Shown: positions 8,671-18,154, numbered from the stretch's first letter. The stretch is DNA of 64,000 nucleotides from Candidatus Microbacterium phytovorans (GCA_029202445.1 CP119321.1:2356001-2420000); one strand, 5' to 3'. Translations and numbers: made by a program. The notes: generated by a model from the sequence alone, not told the origin.

Positions 8671-10056
8671 TCAACCGGCGCGCTCGGCGGCGCGCACGCC
8701 GGCCATGAACCGCCGCACGTCGGCGTCGACGAGGATGTCGCTCGGGCGCAGCGGACGGCTGAGGTACAGGCCGTCGAGACTCGTGAGCCGGGAGAGCGCG
8801 ACGTACGTCTGCCCCGGCGCGAACGCCCCCGAGCCGAGGTCGATGACCGCGCGATCGTACGTCTTGCCCTGGGACTTGTGGATGGTGACGGCCCACGCCA
8901 GCCGCAGCGGGAACTGGGTGAACTCGGCCACGATGTCGCGGGATAGCTTGCGGCTGCCGGGATCATACGCGTAGCGGAAGCGTTCCCAGACGGTCGGCTC
9001 GACGTCATGCTCCTCGCCGTCGATCTCGACGCGGACGGTGCCGCCCGCGATGCGCGTGACCGTGCCGATCGAGCCGTTGACCCAGCGCGGCCCCTCTTTC
9101 CCGCCGAGGTCGTTGCGCAGGAACATCACCTGCGCCCCCACCTTCAGCTGCAGCTCGACGTCGGCGGGATACGCCTCGCCCCGGCCGAAGTCGCCGCTCA
9201 CGTCGGCGCGCGCCGTCTGCACGGGCCCCGTCAGGGCGTCGAGGTGGCGCTGATTGATGCGGTTCACGATGTCGTTGCGCGTCGCGAGGGTGATGATCGG
9301 CGGCTCGCCGTCGACGGGCTCCGGCACGGGACGCGCCCCCGCCGCGTTCAGCATCCCCGCGATCTCCGCCGTCACCACGCCGTGCCGCACGGCGTTGAGC
9401 ATCGCCTTGAACCCGTCGTCGGATTGCCGGTGGATCTCCCGCAGCTCCTTGATGTGGAGGGGCGCGCCGACGCGTCCGAGATCGAGCAGACCGTCCGAGC
9501 GGATGGCGCCGGCATCGGCGCGCGGCCCCGCCCACACCTGCGCGTCGAAGAACCAGAACGACCGGTAGTGGTCGTTGATGTACTTGAGCTCGTCGCCGCG
9601 CGGCGGCACGGGCGACAGCTGGTACGGATCGCCGAACATGACGATCTGCACCCCGCCGAACGGTTCGGCCCGCCGACGACGCGCCTGCCGGAGCGAGCGG
9701 TCGATGGCATCCATGAGGTCGGCGTTCACCATCGACACCTCGTCGATGACGAGCGTGTCGATCGCGTTCATGATCTTCCGCGCGGGTTCGGACTGCTCCA
9801 GCTCGCTGTCGGCGATGAGGCCGATCGGCAGACGGAAGAGCGAGTGGATCGTCTGCCCCTCGACGTTGAGGGCCGCGACGCCCGTGGGCGCGCAGACGGC
9901 GATCTGCTTGTGCGTGTTCCACGCGAGGTGCTGCAGGAGCGTGGATTTTCCGGTGCCCGCCCGGCCCGTGACGAACACGTGCTCGCGCGTGTCCTCGATC
10001 AGGCGGAAGAGCTCCTCCTGCTCGGCGGACAGGGCGGGGATGCTCACCGGGTCCAT
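8671..10056 (-). CDS. Pif1/RecD-like DNA helicase (AAA family ATPase)
   Basis: A 461-residue superfamily 1B helicase. Walker A is GRAGTGKST (residues 31-39), Walker B is VIDEVSM (about 104-110), and a GDPYQLSPV segment corresponds to the Pif1 motif with Q sensor. A C-terminal AVTIHKSQGKTYDRAVID segment and the VALSRLTSLDGL motif are the last helicase motifs (V-VI). Such proteins unwind DNA 5' to 3' and act on R-loops, G-quadruplexes or replication ends. It is monocistronic and convergent with the heme oxygenase gene. Confidence 0.88.
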   Translation of the reverse strand: MDPVSIPALSAEQEELFRLIEDTREHVFVTGRAGTGKSTLLQHLAWNTHKQIAVCAPTGVAALNVEGQTIHSLFRLPIGLIADSELEQSEPARKIMNAIDTLVIDEVSMVNADLMDAIDRSLRQARRRRAEPFGGVQIVMFGDPYQLSPVPPRGDELKYINDHYRSFWFFDAQVWAGPRADAGAIRSDGLLDLGRVGAPLHIKELREIHRQSDDGFKAMLNAVRHGVVTAEIAGMLNAAGARPVPEPVDGEPPIITLATRNDIVNRINQRHLDALTGPVQTARADVSGDFGRGEAYPADVELQLKVGAQVMFLRNDLGGKEGPRWVNGSIGTVTRIAGGTVRVEIDGEEHDVEPTVWERFRYAYDPGSRKLSRDIVAEFTQFPLRLAWAVTIHKSQGKTYDRAVIDLGSGAFAPGQTYVALSRLTSLDGLYLSRPLRPSDILVDADVRRFMAGVRAAERAG

Positions 10057-10079
10057 GCTAGTTGTCAGCCGGGATTTCC

Positions 10080-10085
10080 TAGACT
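10080..10085 (+). promoter_or_regulatory. -10 element of a leaderless promoter
   Basis: TAGACT lies six bases before the ATG at 10092, the spacing expected for a leaderless actinobacterial transcript. No clear -35 was identified. Confidence 0.45.
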
Positions 10086-10091
10086 GACACG

Positions 10092-11189
10092 ATGCAGGAT
10101 GCGACGAGCGGGCCGGATGCCGCGGCGGAGACCCCCGTGGTCCCGACCCGCCGGCGTGCGCGTCGCCGTCCCCTCGCGTTCGATCTGACCGCCCTCGCCG
10201 TCGTCGGCGTGCTCCTTGTCGGCGCCCTCGCGGCCGCCGGGGCGGTCGTGTACCAGCAGCTCTACAGCCCCGCCGCCTTCGTCAGCCGCTACCTCGATCT
10301 CCTGGCGCAGGGGCGGGCCGCCGACGCCCTCGCCGTCCCCGGAGTGCGCGTGGAGTCCTCGCAGCTGGAGGCCGCCGGCCTTCCGACGGATGCCGCCGAC
10401 GCGCTGCTCCGGGGCGCCGCCCTGGCCCCCCTGGATGCCATCGACATCGTCTCGACCACCGAGAAGGACGGCGTGTCGACGGTCACGGTCGAATACGACG
10501 CCGGACCGCACCGGGCGCGGACGTCGTTCACCGTCGAGCAGGCCGGCATGATCGGGGTGGCACCCTCGTGGCGCTTCGCCAAGACGCCCCTGGCCGTCAT
10601 CGACCTCACGGTGCGCGGCGCGATGCAGTTCTCGGTCAACGGTTTCGAGATCGACAAGCGCCAGGTGCTCGAGGCGGGCGTCGACGCCGACCCGCTGGAG
10701 CCGGTGCCGCTGCTCGTGTTCTCGCCCGGCCTCTACTCGATCGCCGTCGACACCCCGCTGTCGACGAGCCCCGGGGTCGCCGTGCTGTCGGACAAGCCGC
10801 GGGCGGAGATCCCCGTCGACCTGCAGACGGAGGCGACGGAGAAGTTCACGGACGTCGTGCAGAAGGAGGTCGAGTCGTTCCTCGAACAGTGCGCGACCCA
10901 GGAGGTGCTCCAGCCGACCGGATGCCCGTTCGGATTCACGGTGCGCAACCGCATCGTCGACGTGCCGACGTGGTCGATCGCCGAGCAGCCCGTCGTGTCG
11001 ATCGAGCCCGACGGCGCGGACTGGAAGATCACCCGGACGCAGGCCGTCGCCCACATCGAGGTGGACATCCAGTCGATCTTCGACGGCTCCGTGCGTCGCG
11101 TCGACGAGGACGTGCCCTTCTTCCTCGAGGGTGACATCACCGTGCTGCCGGACGGCACGGCATCCATCACCGTCTCGTCAACCGACTGA
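10092..11189 (+). CDS. Membrane-anchored extracytoplasmic protein of unknown function
   Basis: A 365-residue protein with a basic cytoplasmic N-terminus (RRRARRRP), one membrane helix at about residues 34-55 (ALAVVGVLLVGALAAAGAVV), and an extracellular part of about 300 residues without recognised catalytic motifs. Two cysteines (ECATQE... and TGCPFGF, about residues 262-280) could form a disulfide. I do not recognise the family by function; similar single-anchor proteins are common in Microbacteriaceae. Its last 12 bp overlap the convergent MMPL gene. Confidence 0.75.
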   Translation: MQDATSGPDAAAETPVVPTRRRARRRPLAFDLTALAVVGVLLVGALAAAGAVVYQQLYSPAAFVSRYLDLLAQGRAADALAVPGVRVESSQLEAAGLPTDAADALLRGAALAPLDAIDIVSTTEKDGVSTVTVEYDAGPHRARTSFTVEQAGMIGVAPSWRFAKTPLAVIDLTVRGAMQFSVNGFEIDKRQVLEAGVDADPLEPVPLLVFSPGLYSIAVDTPLSTSPGVAVLSDKPRAEIPVDLQTEATEKFTDVVQKEVESFLEQCATQEVLQPTGCPFGFTVRNRIVDVPTWSIAEQPVVSIEPDGADWKITRTQAVAHIEVDIQSIFDGSVRRVDEDVPFFLEGDITVLPDGTASITVSSTD

Positions 11190-13274
11190 CGTCGACACCG
11201 GTGCGGGAGCGGATGCCGCCGCGTCGGCGTCGCTGACGAGCGGTCGCCGGGGCCACCAGAAGCGGTCGCCGGTGAGGAACGCGAGCGCCGGGACGATGAC
11301 CGTCCGCACGAGCAGCGTGTCGATCAGCACACCGATGCAGACGATGATGCCGATCTGCGTCAGGGTGATGAGGGGCAGCACCCCGAGCACGGCGAACACC
11401 GCGGCGAGCAGGATGCCGGCACTCGTGATGACGGCACCGGTCGCAGCCAGCGCCCGGATCATGCCGCGCGTCGTGCCGAGCGTTCGGGACTCCTCCTGCG
11501 CTCGGGTGACGAGGAAGATGCTGTAGTCCACGCCCAGCGCCACGAGGAAGAGGAAGCTGAACAGCAGCACGTTGACGTCGATGGCGGGGAACCCGAACAG
11601 CGGCGTCTGGAACAGCCACCAGCTGGCACCCACCGCCGAGAAGAAGCTCGCCACGACGGCCAGGAGCAGCAGGAGCGGGGCGACGAGTGCGCGCAGGAGC
11701 ACGATGAGGACGACGAGCACGAGCACGAGGATCAGCGGGATGATGAGCGCCTGATCCCGGGCCTGCGCGTCGGCGACGTCCAGGGCGCGCGCGTCGAGCC
11801 CGCCGACCAGCGCCGTCCCCGAGCCGACGTCGTCGAGCTGAGAGCGCATCTCCCGCACGGCGTCGAAGGCCTCGGCGGTCTCGGCGTCGGCGTTGAGCGT
11901 CACGTCGATGCGCACGAGGTCACCGGACTCGTCGCCGGCGACGGCGGTGTCGACCCCGGTGAGTCCCTGCAGCGCGTCGACGGTCTCGGCCGCCTCCTCA
12001 CGGGGGGCCACGACGACGGCCGGCGAGGTCGTCCCCGCGGAGAACGCCTCCGCCAGGATCTCCTGGCCGCGCACCGCTTCCGGCTTCTGCAGGAACCGGT
12101 CGTTCTGCGAGAGTCCGGTCTGCACGAAGAACATGCCACTGGCGAGGGCCGCGAGCACGACGAAGCCGGCGGCGGCGACCCAGCCCGGGCGGCGCGAGAC
12201 CGCGACGCCGAGCTTGCCCCACGGGCTGCGCGAGATGGCATCCGGGGAGCCGAACCGCGGGACATAGGGCCAGAACAGGCCACGCCCGAAGAGGACGAGG
12301 GCGGCGGGGAGCACGATGAGCGCGAACGCCATCGCCACGATGATCCCCACGGCGCACGCGAGTCCCAGCGCGCGGTTGCCGGCGAGCTCGCCGAGGAGCA
12401 GGGTCGCGAGGGCCAGGGCGACGGTCGAGCCGCTGGCGAGGATCGCGGGACCGGCTCCCCGCACCGCGCGGCGCATGGCCTCGCGTCGATCCTCGTGGAG
12501 CCGCAGTTCGTCGCGGTAGCGCGCGATGAGGAGGAGGGCGTAGTTGGTGCCGGCGCCGAAGACCAGCACCGAGAGGATGCCGGTGACCGACGCGTCGAGC
12601 TGCACACCGGCAGCGGCGGCGACGCGACGCGCGACGATGCCCGCCGAGGCGTCCGCGACGCCGATCACGACGAGCGGAACGAGCCACAGCCAGGGGCTCC
12701 GATAGGTGATGAGAAGGAGGATGGCCACGACGATGACAGTCGTGAGGAGGAGCGTGAAGTCGGCTCCCGCGAACACGGCGGCGACGTCGACCTCGAAGCC
12801 TTCGGCACCGGTGAGGTAGACCTGCACGCCGTCGAGGTCGTCGGCGGCGAGATCGCGGATCTCCTGCGCGCGCTCGGCCTGCTTCTCGACGTCGGGCTCG
12901 GGGTCCAGCGGTACGACCAGCAAGGCGACCTCGCCGTTGTCGGAGACCTGTGCGGGCGGGATGAACCCGTCGGGAGTGAGGTCGACGAGATCACCGAAAG
13001 CCTTCGCGTCGATCGCGGCGCGCTGGTCATCGCTGAGCGGACCGTCGTCGGCCGCGAACACGACGAGAGCGGACGTGCTGTCGGCGCCGGGGAAGTCCTC
13101 CAGCAGCTTCTCCACCTGGACGGACTCCGCCGAGTCGGGCAGCCCGACGGCGGGGGCGGTCTCGGCCTCCTCGGCGGAGCCCCAGGCGAAGAGGGCGCCG
13201 ACGGCTGCGACAGCCAGGACGAGGATGATCCACGACGTGCGCGCGGACGTGATGAGGCGGAGGAAAGACGACAT
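11178..13274 (-). CDS. MMPL/RND-family membrane exporter
   Basis: A 698-residue polytopic protein with the RND layout: one N-terminal helix, a large extracellular loop (about 35-170), a block of helices, a second extracellular loop, and a final block of helices. Family members move lipids, siderophores or drugs using the proton gradient. ATG 13274 was preferred to GTG 13280 because GAAAGAG sits at a suitable distance before it. The gene is divergent from a MarR regulator, which likely represses it through the palindrome between them. Confidence 0.9.
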   Translation of the reverse strand: MSSFLRLITSARTSWIILVLAVAAVGALFAWGSAEEAETAPAVGLPDSAESVQVEKLLEDFPGADSTSALVVFAADDGPLSDDQRAAIDAKAFGDLVDLTPDGFIPPAQVSDNGEVALLVVPLDPEPDVEKQAERAQEIRDLAADDLDGVQVYLTGAEGFEVDVAAVFAGADFTLLLTTVIVVAILLLITYRSPWLWLVPLVVIGVADASAGIVARRVAAAAGVQLDASVTGILSVLVFGAGTNYALLLIARYRDELRLHEDRREAMRRAVRGAGPAILASGSTVALALATLLLGELAGNRALGLACAVGIIVAMAFALIVLPAALVLFGRGLFWPYVPRFGSPDAISRSPWGKLGVAVSRRPGWVAAAGFVVLAALASGMFFVQTGLSQNDRFLQKPEAVRGQEILAEAFSAGTTSPAVVVAPREEAAETVDALQGLTGVDTAVAGDESGDLVRIDVTLNADAETAEAFDAVREMRSQLDDVGSGTALVGGLDARALDVADAQARDQALIIPLILVLVLVVLIVLLRALVAPLLLLLAVVASFFSAVGASWWLFQTPLFGFPAIDVNVLLFSFLFLVALGVDYSIFLVTRAQEESRTLGTTRGMIRALAATGAVITSAGILLAAVFAVLGVLPLITLTQIGIIVCIGVLIDTLLVRTVIVPALAFLTGDRFWWPRRPLVSDADAAASAPAPVSTSVG

Positions 13275-13312
13275 GAGCACTCTTTCGCGGTGAACGAATC
13301 TCGCTAGATTCT

Positions 13313-13350
13313 CTAGCTACATGACAAGCTAGCGTATCGATCCCTACAAT
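13313..13350 (+). promoter_or_regulatory. MarR operator overlapping the divergent promoter
   Basis: CTAGCT (13313-13318) and AGCTAG (13327-13332) are perfect arms around an 8-bp centre. The centre contains ATGACA (13321-13326), which with TACAAT (13345-13350) forms a -35/-10 pair with an 18-bp spacer. The -10 is six bases before the marR ATG (13357), giving a leaderless, autoregulated transcript. A partial extra CTAG pair lies at 13304-13316, on the MMPL side. Confidence 0.7.
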
Positions 13351-13356
13351 CAAAAG

Positions 13357-13866
13357 ATGGCGGAATTTCGACCGCGTCCCTCTGACGACGATTCGGAGCG
13401 GATCACCCAGCCGGGGGGATTCCCCCTCCGGCCGGCGACGATGCTCCTGCGCGACTTCCTGGAGGTCAGCGAAGCGTTCGAACGCATCATGAGGCGAGAG
13501 CTGAAGGTCAACGCGACAGACCTCGAAATGATGGAGAACCTGATCGCCTCGGGGCCGCTGCCCCCGTCGGAGCTGTCCGAGCGACTCGCGATCTCCACGG
13601 CATCCATGACGACGGCGATCGATCGCCTCGAAGCGCTCGGGCACGTCACCCGCGAACCCCATCCCACGGATCGGCGTCGCGTGCTCGTCGTGCCCACCGA
13701 GGACTCCCGCCGCGAGGCGATGTCGCTCCTGATGCCGATGATCCTCGCGATCGACGCCGAGATCGACCACTTCACCGACGACGAGCAGCAGGTCATCACC
13801 GACTACCTCACGCGCGTCGTGGGAGCCTACCGGCGTCGCGTGACGGGCGACGACGCGACGGACTGA
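13357..13866 (+). CDS. MarR-family transcriptional regulator
   Basis: A 169-residue winged-helix repressor. The DNA-recognition helix region is LSERLAISTASMTTAIDRLE (about 80-99), followed by the wing PHPTDRRRVLVV (about 106-117), the DxRxxR signature of MarR proteins. It is divergent from the MMPL exporter gene, 82 bp away, with an overlapping palindromic operator. This indicates ligand-relieved repression of the exporter and of itself. The ligand is unknown. Confidence 0.9.
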   Translation: MAEFRPRPSDDDSERITQPGGFPLRPATMLLRDFLEVSEAFERIMRRELKVNATDLEMMENLIASGPLPPSELSERLAISTASMTTAIDRLEALGHVTREPHPTDRRRVLVVPTEDSRREAMSLLMPMILAIDAEIDHFTDDEQQVITDYLTRVVGAYRRRVTGDDATD

Positions 13867-13909
13867 CCTGGCCCGCGCCCTCCGGCCCGATCACCCCGAC
13901 GGCCGGCGC

Positions 13910-15880
13910 TCAGCGGCGGGCGTCGCGCTCGGCGAGCTCCGCGAGCCGCCGGTTGTAGTCCTCCAGCTCGGCATCGCCCGTGCGCTCGGCCTGACGGTCC
14001 GCGCTGCGCTGCGCCCTCTCGTCGGATCGGCTCCACTGCACCGCCACCACGATCGCGAGGATGAGCGTCGGGATCTCCCCGACCGACCACGCGATGCCGC
14101 CGCCGGTGTACTGGTCGGCCAGGGGCGACGCGCCCCACGTGCGACCCATCGCACCGAACCACTCGGCGACGAAGAGGCCGGATGCCATCATGATCGCGAT
14201 GCCGAAGAACGCGTGCATCGCCATGACGCCGATCAGGAGCACCAACCGGAACGCGTGGGGCAGGCGGTACGGCACCGGGTCGATGCCGACGAGCGACTGC
14301 ACGAACAGGTAGCCCGAGATGAGGAAGTGGGCGATCATCCACTCGTGGCCGAGGTGGTCGTACAGCGACCAGCGGAAGAGCTCGCTGTAGTAGAACACCC
14401 AGAGCGATCCGATGAACATCGCGGCGGCGAACAGCGGGTGCGTCACGACACGGGCGAACGGGGTATGCACGGCCCACAGCACCCACTCGCGCGCTCCGCG
14501 CGTGCCGTCGTCGCGCTTGCGCACGGCGCGAGCAAGGAGGGTGACGGGAGCGCCGAAGACGAGACACATCGGGATCGCCATGGACAGCAGCATGTGACCC
14601 ACCATGTGCATGCTGAACAGGTAGTCCTGATAGGCGTTGATCGGCCCGCACGTGACCCAGCCCAGCAGCAGGAGCCCGACGATCCACAGCACCGTGCGGT
14701 GCAGGGGCCACCGGTCGCCGCGGCGCTGCAGGCGCCACACGCCCGCCAGGTAGAAGAACAGCCCGAACCCGACGGCGAACGCCCACAGGGGATCGACATC
14801 CCACGACGTGAACCAGCGGTCGATCGTGAGCTCCGGAGGCAGCGGAGCCCCCGTTAGCACCTCGGCGGGCGTCTGCACGTCGGGCAGCGAGGTGTCCACG
14901 GCGGGCGGCGTGCGGGCCAAGGCGGCCGCGGCGCCGCTCGCGATGCCCATGAACGCCAGCTCCAGCGCGATGAGACCCCAGAACACGCGGGATGCGGCAT
15001 CCTCCGCGATGCGAGCGATCAGCCGTCGCCGGTACCAGGCGCCGAGCACGCCGATCGACAGCAGGGCCACGATCTTCACGAGCAGCAGTGCCCCGTACGG
15101 GGTGGCGAGCTGCGCGATCCCCACGCCGCCGGCCACCGCGCGGAGGGTACCCGACACCGCGACGACGACGAACGCCGCGAGGGCGATGCTGGAGTAGCGA
15201 CCGAGCACCGCCGCAACGCCGCGACGGTCGAGGAGGGGACGTACGACGATGAGCAGCAGCAGCCCCCCGAGCCAGACGGCGGCGCCGATGACGTGCAGCG
15301 CGAGCGCCATGACGGCGGTGTTGTGGTTCGCCTCTTCGCCCGAGTGGCCCTGCGAGGCCATAGGGATGAGGGCGGCCACGGCGAGGACGCCGACGATCAG
15401 CGTGGTCGTCCAGCCGCGCACGGCGAACGTGAGCACGGTGAGCACCGCGCCGGCGATCGTCGTCAACAGCCAGGCACGGCCGAGTTCCGTGTCGACGAGG
15501 AAGCGTCCCAGCTGCTGCCCGAACTGCGCGTCGGCGCTGGGGGCCTGGTTGTAGACGCTCAGGAACGTGAGGAAGGCCGTGATCGCCGCACCGATCGTGA
15601 AGCCCGCGGCGGAGACGGATGCCGTGTCGAGCGCCGCGTCGAAGGGGCGCTCCCCCGCGCGAAGGGCGAACAGCGCGAGGACGAGCGAGCCGATCATCCC
15701 GGCCGCCGTCAGGTTCACGACCAGCTTGACGGCGGGAAGCCCCCACCGCACGATGGGCCCGGGATCTCCCACGACGAGCGGCGCGGCCCCGCCGCCGTAC
15801 GCCAGCCCGAGCAGCAGGGTCACGAGCGCCGCCGCGGCCAGGATCACCGGCCCGGCCAGCCGGAGCGCGCGGGAGTTCAC
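13910..15880 (-). CDS. CopD-CtaG fusion membrane protein (copper resistance/cytochrome c oxidase assembly)
   Basis: A 656-residue membrane protein. The N-terminal half has eight or nine helices of the CopD copper-transport domain, with the GHSGEEANHN histidine cluster at about 178-187. The C-terminal half is a caa3-type CtaG domain, with HxxxH-type patterns such as FSMHMVGHMLLSM. Such fusions are usual in Actinobacteria and are linked to copper delivery to cytochrome oxidase. The start is GTG 15880, which gives a complete first helix. The last 50 residues are charged and cytoplasmic. It is a single gene with no close neighbour on its strand. Confidence 0.88.
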   Translation of the reverse strand: MNSRALRLAGPVILAAAALVTLLLGLAYGGGAAPLVVGDPGPIVRWGLPAVKLVVNLTAAGMIGSLVLALFALRAGERPFDAALDTASVSAAGFTIGAAITAFLTFLSVYNQAPSADAQFGQQLGRFLVDTELGRAWLLTTIAGAVLTVLTFAVRGWTTTLIVGVLAVAALIPMASQGHSGEEANHNTAVMALALHVIGAAVWLGGLLLLIVVRPLLDRRGVAAVLGRYSSIALAAFVVVAVSGTLRAVAGGVGIAQLATPYGALLLVKIVALLSIGVLGAWYRRRLIARIAEDAASRVFWGLIALELAFMGIASGAAAALARTPPAVDTSLPDVQTPAEVLTGAPLPPELTIDRWFTSWDVDPLWAFAVGFGLFFYLAGVWRLQRRGDRWPLHRTVLWIVGLLLLGWVTCGPINAYQDYLFSMHMVGHMLLSMAIPMCLVFGAPVTLLARAVRKRDDGTRGAREWVLWAVHTPFARVVTHPLFAAAMFIGSLWVFYYSELFRWSLYDHLGHEWMIAHFLISGYLFVQSLVGIDPVPYRLPHAFRLVLLIGVMAMHAFFGIAIMMASGLFVAEWFGAMGRTWGASPLADQYTGGGIAWSVGEIPTLILAIVVAVQWSRSDERAQRSADRQAERTGDAELEDYNRRLAELAERDARR

Positions 15881-15949
15881 TCGTCCAGCGTAGTTCGGTG
15901 CGGGCGGCCCCCCGACCGCTCACCCCGCTCACCTCGCGCGGGAACGACG

Positions 15950-15977
15950 AAGGGGGATGCCGGATGGCATCCCCCTT
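15950..15977. terminator. Bidirectional hairpin after the HU gene
   Basis: A 12-bp perfect stem AAGGGGGATGCC/GGCATCCCCCTT with a 4-base loop (15962-15965). It sits 31 bp beyond the HU stop on the minus strand and ahead of the copD-ctaG start. Confidence 0.7.
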
Positions 15978-16007
15978 CTGTGCAGGTTTCCTGCAGCGGC
16001 AGCAGTC

Positions 16008-16286
16008 TTACTTGACGGCAGCCTTGAGCTTCGAGCCCGCGGTCACCTTGACGCGCTTGCCCGCGGGGATCTTGATCTCCGCACCGGTCTGCGGGTTGCG
16101 GCCCGTGCGAGCCGAGGTCTCGACCTGCTCGAACGCGATCCAGCCGGGGATGGTGACCTTGTCACCCTTGGCGACGGCCTCGGAGACGGTCGAGAACAGC
16201 GCGTCGAGCACGCCCGAGACGGCGGACTGGCTCTGGCCCGTCGCGGAAGCGATGCTGGCGACGAGCTCGGTCTTGGTGATGGCCAT
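16008..16286 (-). CDS. HU-family nucleoid DNA-binding protein
   Basis: A 92-residue protein with the complete HU fold: N-terminal helices (TKTELVASIASATGQ) and the beta-arm region TGRNPQTGAEIKIPAGKRV, whose conserved NPxTG contacts DNA. It lacks the long Lys/Ala-rich tail of mycobacterial HupB. A strong GGAGGA ribosome site precedes the ATG, and a TATATT -10-like hexamer lies at 16376-16381 on the minus strand, giving a leader of about 80 bases. It is monocistronic. Confidence 0.95.
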   Translation of the reverse strand: MAITKTELVASIASATGQSQSAVSGVLDALFSTVSEAVAKGDKVTIPGWIAFEQVETSARTGRNPQTGAEIKIPAGKRVKVTAGSKLKAAVK

Positions 16287-16505
16287 GGGGTTGTCCTCCA
16301 GACGGCGAGGGGCCGCCTTCAGTTACTTCGGACCGAGCGGCTTGCGCCGTCGGCTGGTCGGTTGGACCGCCCCCGAATATACCTACGATGCGCGTGATTC
16401 CGCGGATTTCCGCCCCTGAACCGGCAGTTTGGGCGGCGTGTCGCCCCGATTCGGGCCGAAAGTGACGATTTGCGAAGCTTTCGACGCCCGTGGGAGGGGA
16501 TGCCG

Positions 16506-17120
16506 TCAGCGGCGGTGCGCGTCGATCACCGTGCGTGCCGACTGCGCGAAGACCGGCGCGACGACGTCGGTGCCGTCGAGATAGCCCCCGACGAGCGCGG
16601 CGTCGCGCAGCAGCACGAGCGCGCCCGCGACCTCTTCCGGGTCGCGGAGGTCCGCCGCGGCGGCGAGGTCGCGCAGGGTCGTGCGGAACCAGTCGCGATG
16701 GGTCGCGATGAGCGAGCGCACGGGTCCGTCGTCGGGGTACTCGGCCGCCGCGTTGATGAACGGGCAGCCGCGCGTGTGCCGGTGGGCGATGTCGGCCTGG
16801 ATGCCGGCGACGACGAGATCGAGCAGCCCGTCGGGCGCGGCGCCCGAGGCGGCGGCTTCGGCGAAGAGGGCGCGCAGCCCGGCATCCTCTCCCTCGAGAT
16901 AGGCCAGCACGAGGTTCTCTTTGCCGGAGAACTGCTTGTACAGGGTCGCGCGCGTGACCCCGGCGACCTCGATCACGCGGTCGACGCCGACGGAGTGGAT
17001 GCCCTCCCGGTAGAAGAGCGCGGTCGCGGCCGCGAGGAGCCGCTCGCGGGCGGGCAGGCCGGAGGCGGCGATGTCGCCGACGGCGACGGGTGCGGAGCTC
17101 ATCGTCACATTCTCGGTCAT
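16506..17120 (-). CDS. TetR/AcrR-family transcriptional regulator
   Basis: A 204-residue repressor. The N-terminal helix-turn-helix occupies about residues 35-70, with VDRVIEVAGVTRATLYKQFSGKENL typical of TetR, and the rest is a helical ligand domain. The ATG at 17120 was chosen; an upstream in-frame ATG at 17162 lies beyond the operator palindrome. It is divergent from an alpha/beta hydrolase gene 115 bp away, so it likely controls that gene and itself. Confidence 0.88.
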   Translation of the reverse strand: MTENVTMSSAPVAVGDIAASGLPARERLLAAATALFYREGIHSVGVDRVIEVAGVTRATLYKQFSGKENLVLAYLEGEDAGLRALFAEAAASGAAPDGLLDLVVAGIQADIAHRHTRGCPFINAAAEYPDDGPVRSLIATHRDWFRTTLRDLAAAADLRDPEEVAGALVLLRDAALVGGYLDGTDVVAPVFAQSARTVIDAHRR

Positions 17121-17142
17121 CTGGGGAATATCCTTGCGTAGA

Positions 17143-17158
17143 TAGAACGTTCGGTCTA
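17143..17158. promoter_or_regulatory. TetR-type operator palindrome
   Basis: TAGAACGTTCGGTCTA has matching TAGA/TCTA ends and a perfect GAACGTTC core (17145-17152). It lies between the divergent TetR and hydrolase genes, close to the expected tetR promoter. Confidence 0.6.
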
Positions 17159-17235
17159 CCATCAGGATACATCAGCCGGGAACGACCGGCTCCCCGCACC
17201 ACACCGACACGCACCACTCGACCAAGGAGCACGAC

Positions 17236-18054
17236 ATGACCACCTCGACCAAGACCCCCATCGTCCTCATCCACGGCCTCTGGATGACCCCGAAGAGCTG
17301 GGACACCTGGGCCGACCGCTTCCGCGCCGCCGGTCACGACGTCATCGTCCCCGGATGGCCCGGCATCGACGACCGCACCGTCGACGACATCCGCCGCCAC
17401 CCCGACGCCCTGAAGGGCATCGGCATCCGCGACATCGTCGACCACTACGAGCGCATCATCCGCGCCCTGCCCGAGAAGCCCATCATCATGGGCCACTCCT
17501 TCGGCGGCCTCTTCACCCAAATGCTCGCCGACCGCGGCCTCGGCGTCGCCTACGTGGGCGTCACCCCCGGCCAGCCCGCCGGCATCACGACGCTCCCCTT
17601 GTCGACCCTGTGGACGGGCACGCCGATCCTCTCCAACCCCTTCGACAAGAACGGCGCCAAGCCGCTCTCGAAGCGGCACTTCCACTTCACGTTCGGCAAC
17701 GACCTCGACCGCGCCGCCTCCGACGCCCTGTGGGAGGAGTTCGCGGTCAACTCGTACAACCGTGTGTTCTTCGAGGGCGTCGCCGGCGCCTTCAACGAGA
17801 AGGGCGGCGTCTCGCACGTCGACTACGGCCGCACCGACCGGGCCCCTCTGCTCGTCATCGCGGGCGAGATCGACCACGTCGTGCCGCCCGCCATCGCCCG
17901 GGCGATCGTGAAGAAGTATCGTGCGACCGGCAGCCCCGCCGTGGTCGACTACCGCGAATACCCCGGACGCAGCCACCGCATCGTCAGCCAGGACGGCTGG
18001 GAAGAGGTCGCCGACTTCGCGCTCGAGTGGGCGACCACCCACGCCGCCGCCTGA
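17236..18054 (+). CDS. Alpha/beta hydrolase
   Basis: A 272-residue alpha/beta hydrolase without a signal peptide. The nucleophile Ser is in GHSFGG (about residue 86), the acid Asp in GEIDHVVP (about 219), and the His in GRSHRIV (about 250). The oxyanion HGLW segment is near the N-terminus. The substrate is unknown; relatives include esterases and haloperoxidase-like enzymes. AAGGAG precedes the ATG. The divergent TetR gene is the probable regulator. Confidence 0.88.
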   Translation: MTTSTKTPIVLIHGLWMTPKSWDTWADRFRAAGHDVIVPGWPGIDDRTVDDIRRHPDALKGIGIRDIVDHYERIIRALPEKPIIMGHSFGGLFTQMLADRGLGVAYVGVTPGQPAGITTLPLSTLWTGTPILSNPFDKNGAKPLSKRHFHFTFGNDLDRAASDALWEEFAVNSYNRVFFEGVAGAFNEKGGVSHVDYGRTDRAPLLVIAGEIDHVVPPAIARAIVKKYRATGSPAVVDYREYPGRSHRIVSQDGWEEVADFALEWATTHAAA

Positions 18055-18102
18055 CGGCATCCGTCACGTCCCCCGCGTCGAGACCCTAGCCGGCGGGAAC
18101 GC

Positions 18103-18138
18103 CGAAGGCCGGAACCCCCGAGAGGGTTCCGGCCTTCG
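18103..18138. terminator. Bidirectional terminator between hydrolase and rpsN
   Basis: A 15-bp perfect stem (18103-18117 with 18124-18138; GAAGGCCGGAACCC and its complement) with a 6-base loop lies 48 bp after the hydrolase stop and 16 bp after the rpsN stop on the other strand. Confidence 0.8.
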
Positions 18139-18154
18139 TGTGCTGTGCGGGTGC

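Noticed and set aside
14843..14870. A CTAACG sequence on the minus strand inside the copD-ctaG gene as another sigma-28 promoter.
   Set aside because: The position 15 bp downstream reads CCGGAG, not CCGATA, and it lies in a coding region.
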